From Parvularcula sp. LCG005 (GTDB taxonomy: Bacteria; Pseudomonadota; Alphaproteobacteria; Caulobacterales; Parvularculaceae), in NCBI RefSeq assembly GCF_032930845.1, contig NZ_CP136758.1:3020879-3084878 (forward strand): a stretch of DNA of 64,000 nt, read 5' to 3'. Under the pieces are notes generated by a model, which saw nothing but the letters and a program-made list of their open reading frames with translations, searched no databases and was not told the origin of the DNA. Positions 63,848 through 64,000 of the stretch are shown one piece after another (positions within the stretch are counted from its first letter, which is position 1; each line of letters begins with the position of its first letter). Both the position numbers and the translations under genes were made by a program.

Positions 63848-64000
63848 TGAACAAACCCCTTTTAACGCGCCGATGACGGGTTCAAATTTGCGCTGTAAAA
63901 TCACCGGCAATTCGTCAACTTTTTCGGTGAGCGTAAAGAACGCTTAACCCTGTGCCCCCCAAAACTGGGCCTTGCGTGTGTCCCCGTTAACGAACTGATT

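Overview
The window is a stretch of bacterial chromosome, about 60% GC and densely coded on both strands. Gene content and order point to an Alphaproteobacterium. Markers are a RegB/RegA redox two-component pair, the rimP-nusA-ylxR-infB block, a YlxR-L7Ae fusion, an XRE-metK-trmB / lnt-corC-ybeY-phoH-miaB block, an HWE-type histidine kinase and hrcA-grpE-dnaK-dnaJ. Surface glycan enzymes, exosortase-type sorting tails, a Slam-type surface-lipoprotein exporter and several secreted hydrolases suggest a free-living, possibly marine, Parvularcula- or Hyphomonas-like organism. That last placement is inference from gene content only. No phage, insertion sequence, CRISPR array or rRNA operon was seen.

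Layout. 1-6.1 kb (+): regB (cut by the window edge), regA, a ROK sugar kinase, a TSUP anion exporter translationally coupled to a Tat-exported HisC-like aminotransferase, and a membrane acyltransferase. 6.1-14.2 kb (-): a tRNA-Thr with the orphan tail of an exosortase substrate beside it, then the translation/transcription block rimP, (lipoprotein, cupin, hypothetical), nusA, ylxR, infB, DUF4174, and upstream a Kbp-like BON-LysM gene. 14.4-16.3 kb (+): a small Rho-N-like protein, a glycosyltransferase and a hexapeptide acetyltransferase. 16.3-24.6 kb (-): trmB, metK, XRE regulator, lnt, corC-like, ybeY, phoH, miaB and a cysteine-cluster protein. 24.7-35.1 kb (mostly +): MscS channel, histidine phosphatase, nth, pyrF, a BlaI-like repressor with an M56-M23 fusion protease, M1 metallopeptidase, DUF6702 and PagL-like lipid A deacylase. 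35.1-37.2 kb (-): DCC protein, lysophospholipid acyltransferase, rph. 37.3-42.5 kb: ECF sigma factor with DUF6768 partner, DEAD-box helicase (-), and pxpABC 5-oxoprolinase. 42.6-45.3 kb (-): GH3 glycosidase lipoprotein. 45.5-58.9 kb: a broken-up heat-shock region, hrcA, HWE kinase-receiver hybrid (-), cutA (-), grpE, a Slam/TbpB-like surface lipoprotein pair, dnaK, an insert of four small envelope genes, and dnaJ. 58.9-63.9 kb: dapB, amidase lipoprotein, retropepsin-like protease, UbiH-like monooxygenase (-) and a TetR regulator (-) with its own palindromic operator.

How the genes work together. Most of the window is core housekeeping: ribosome biogenesis and tRNA modification, antitermination, SAM and lysine precursor synthesis, and proteostasis. 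Interleaved are envelope functions (lipoprotein acylation, lipid A editing, surface lipoprotein export, exported peptidases, antirepressor-type wall sensing). The least ordinary items are the Slam/TbpB-like pair, the two exosortase-type sorting signals (one an orphan tail, one on a gene whose expected ATG reads ATA), the M56-M23 fusion, the Tat-exported aminotransferase, and several RNA or operator structures: an SD-sequestering hairpin before the DEAD-box helicase, a terminator inside the next ORF after infB, tandem hairpins before hrcA, and dyads before blaI and tetR.
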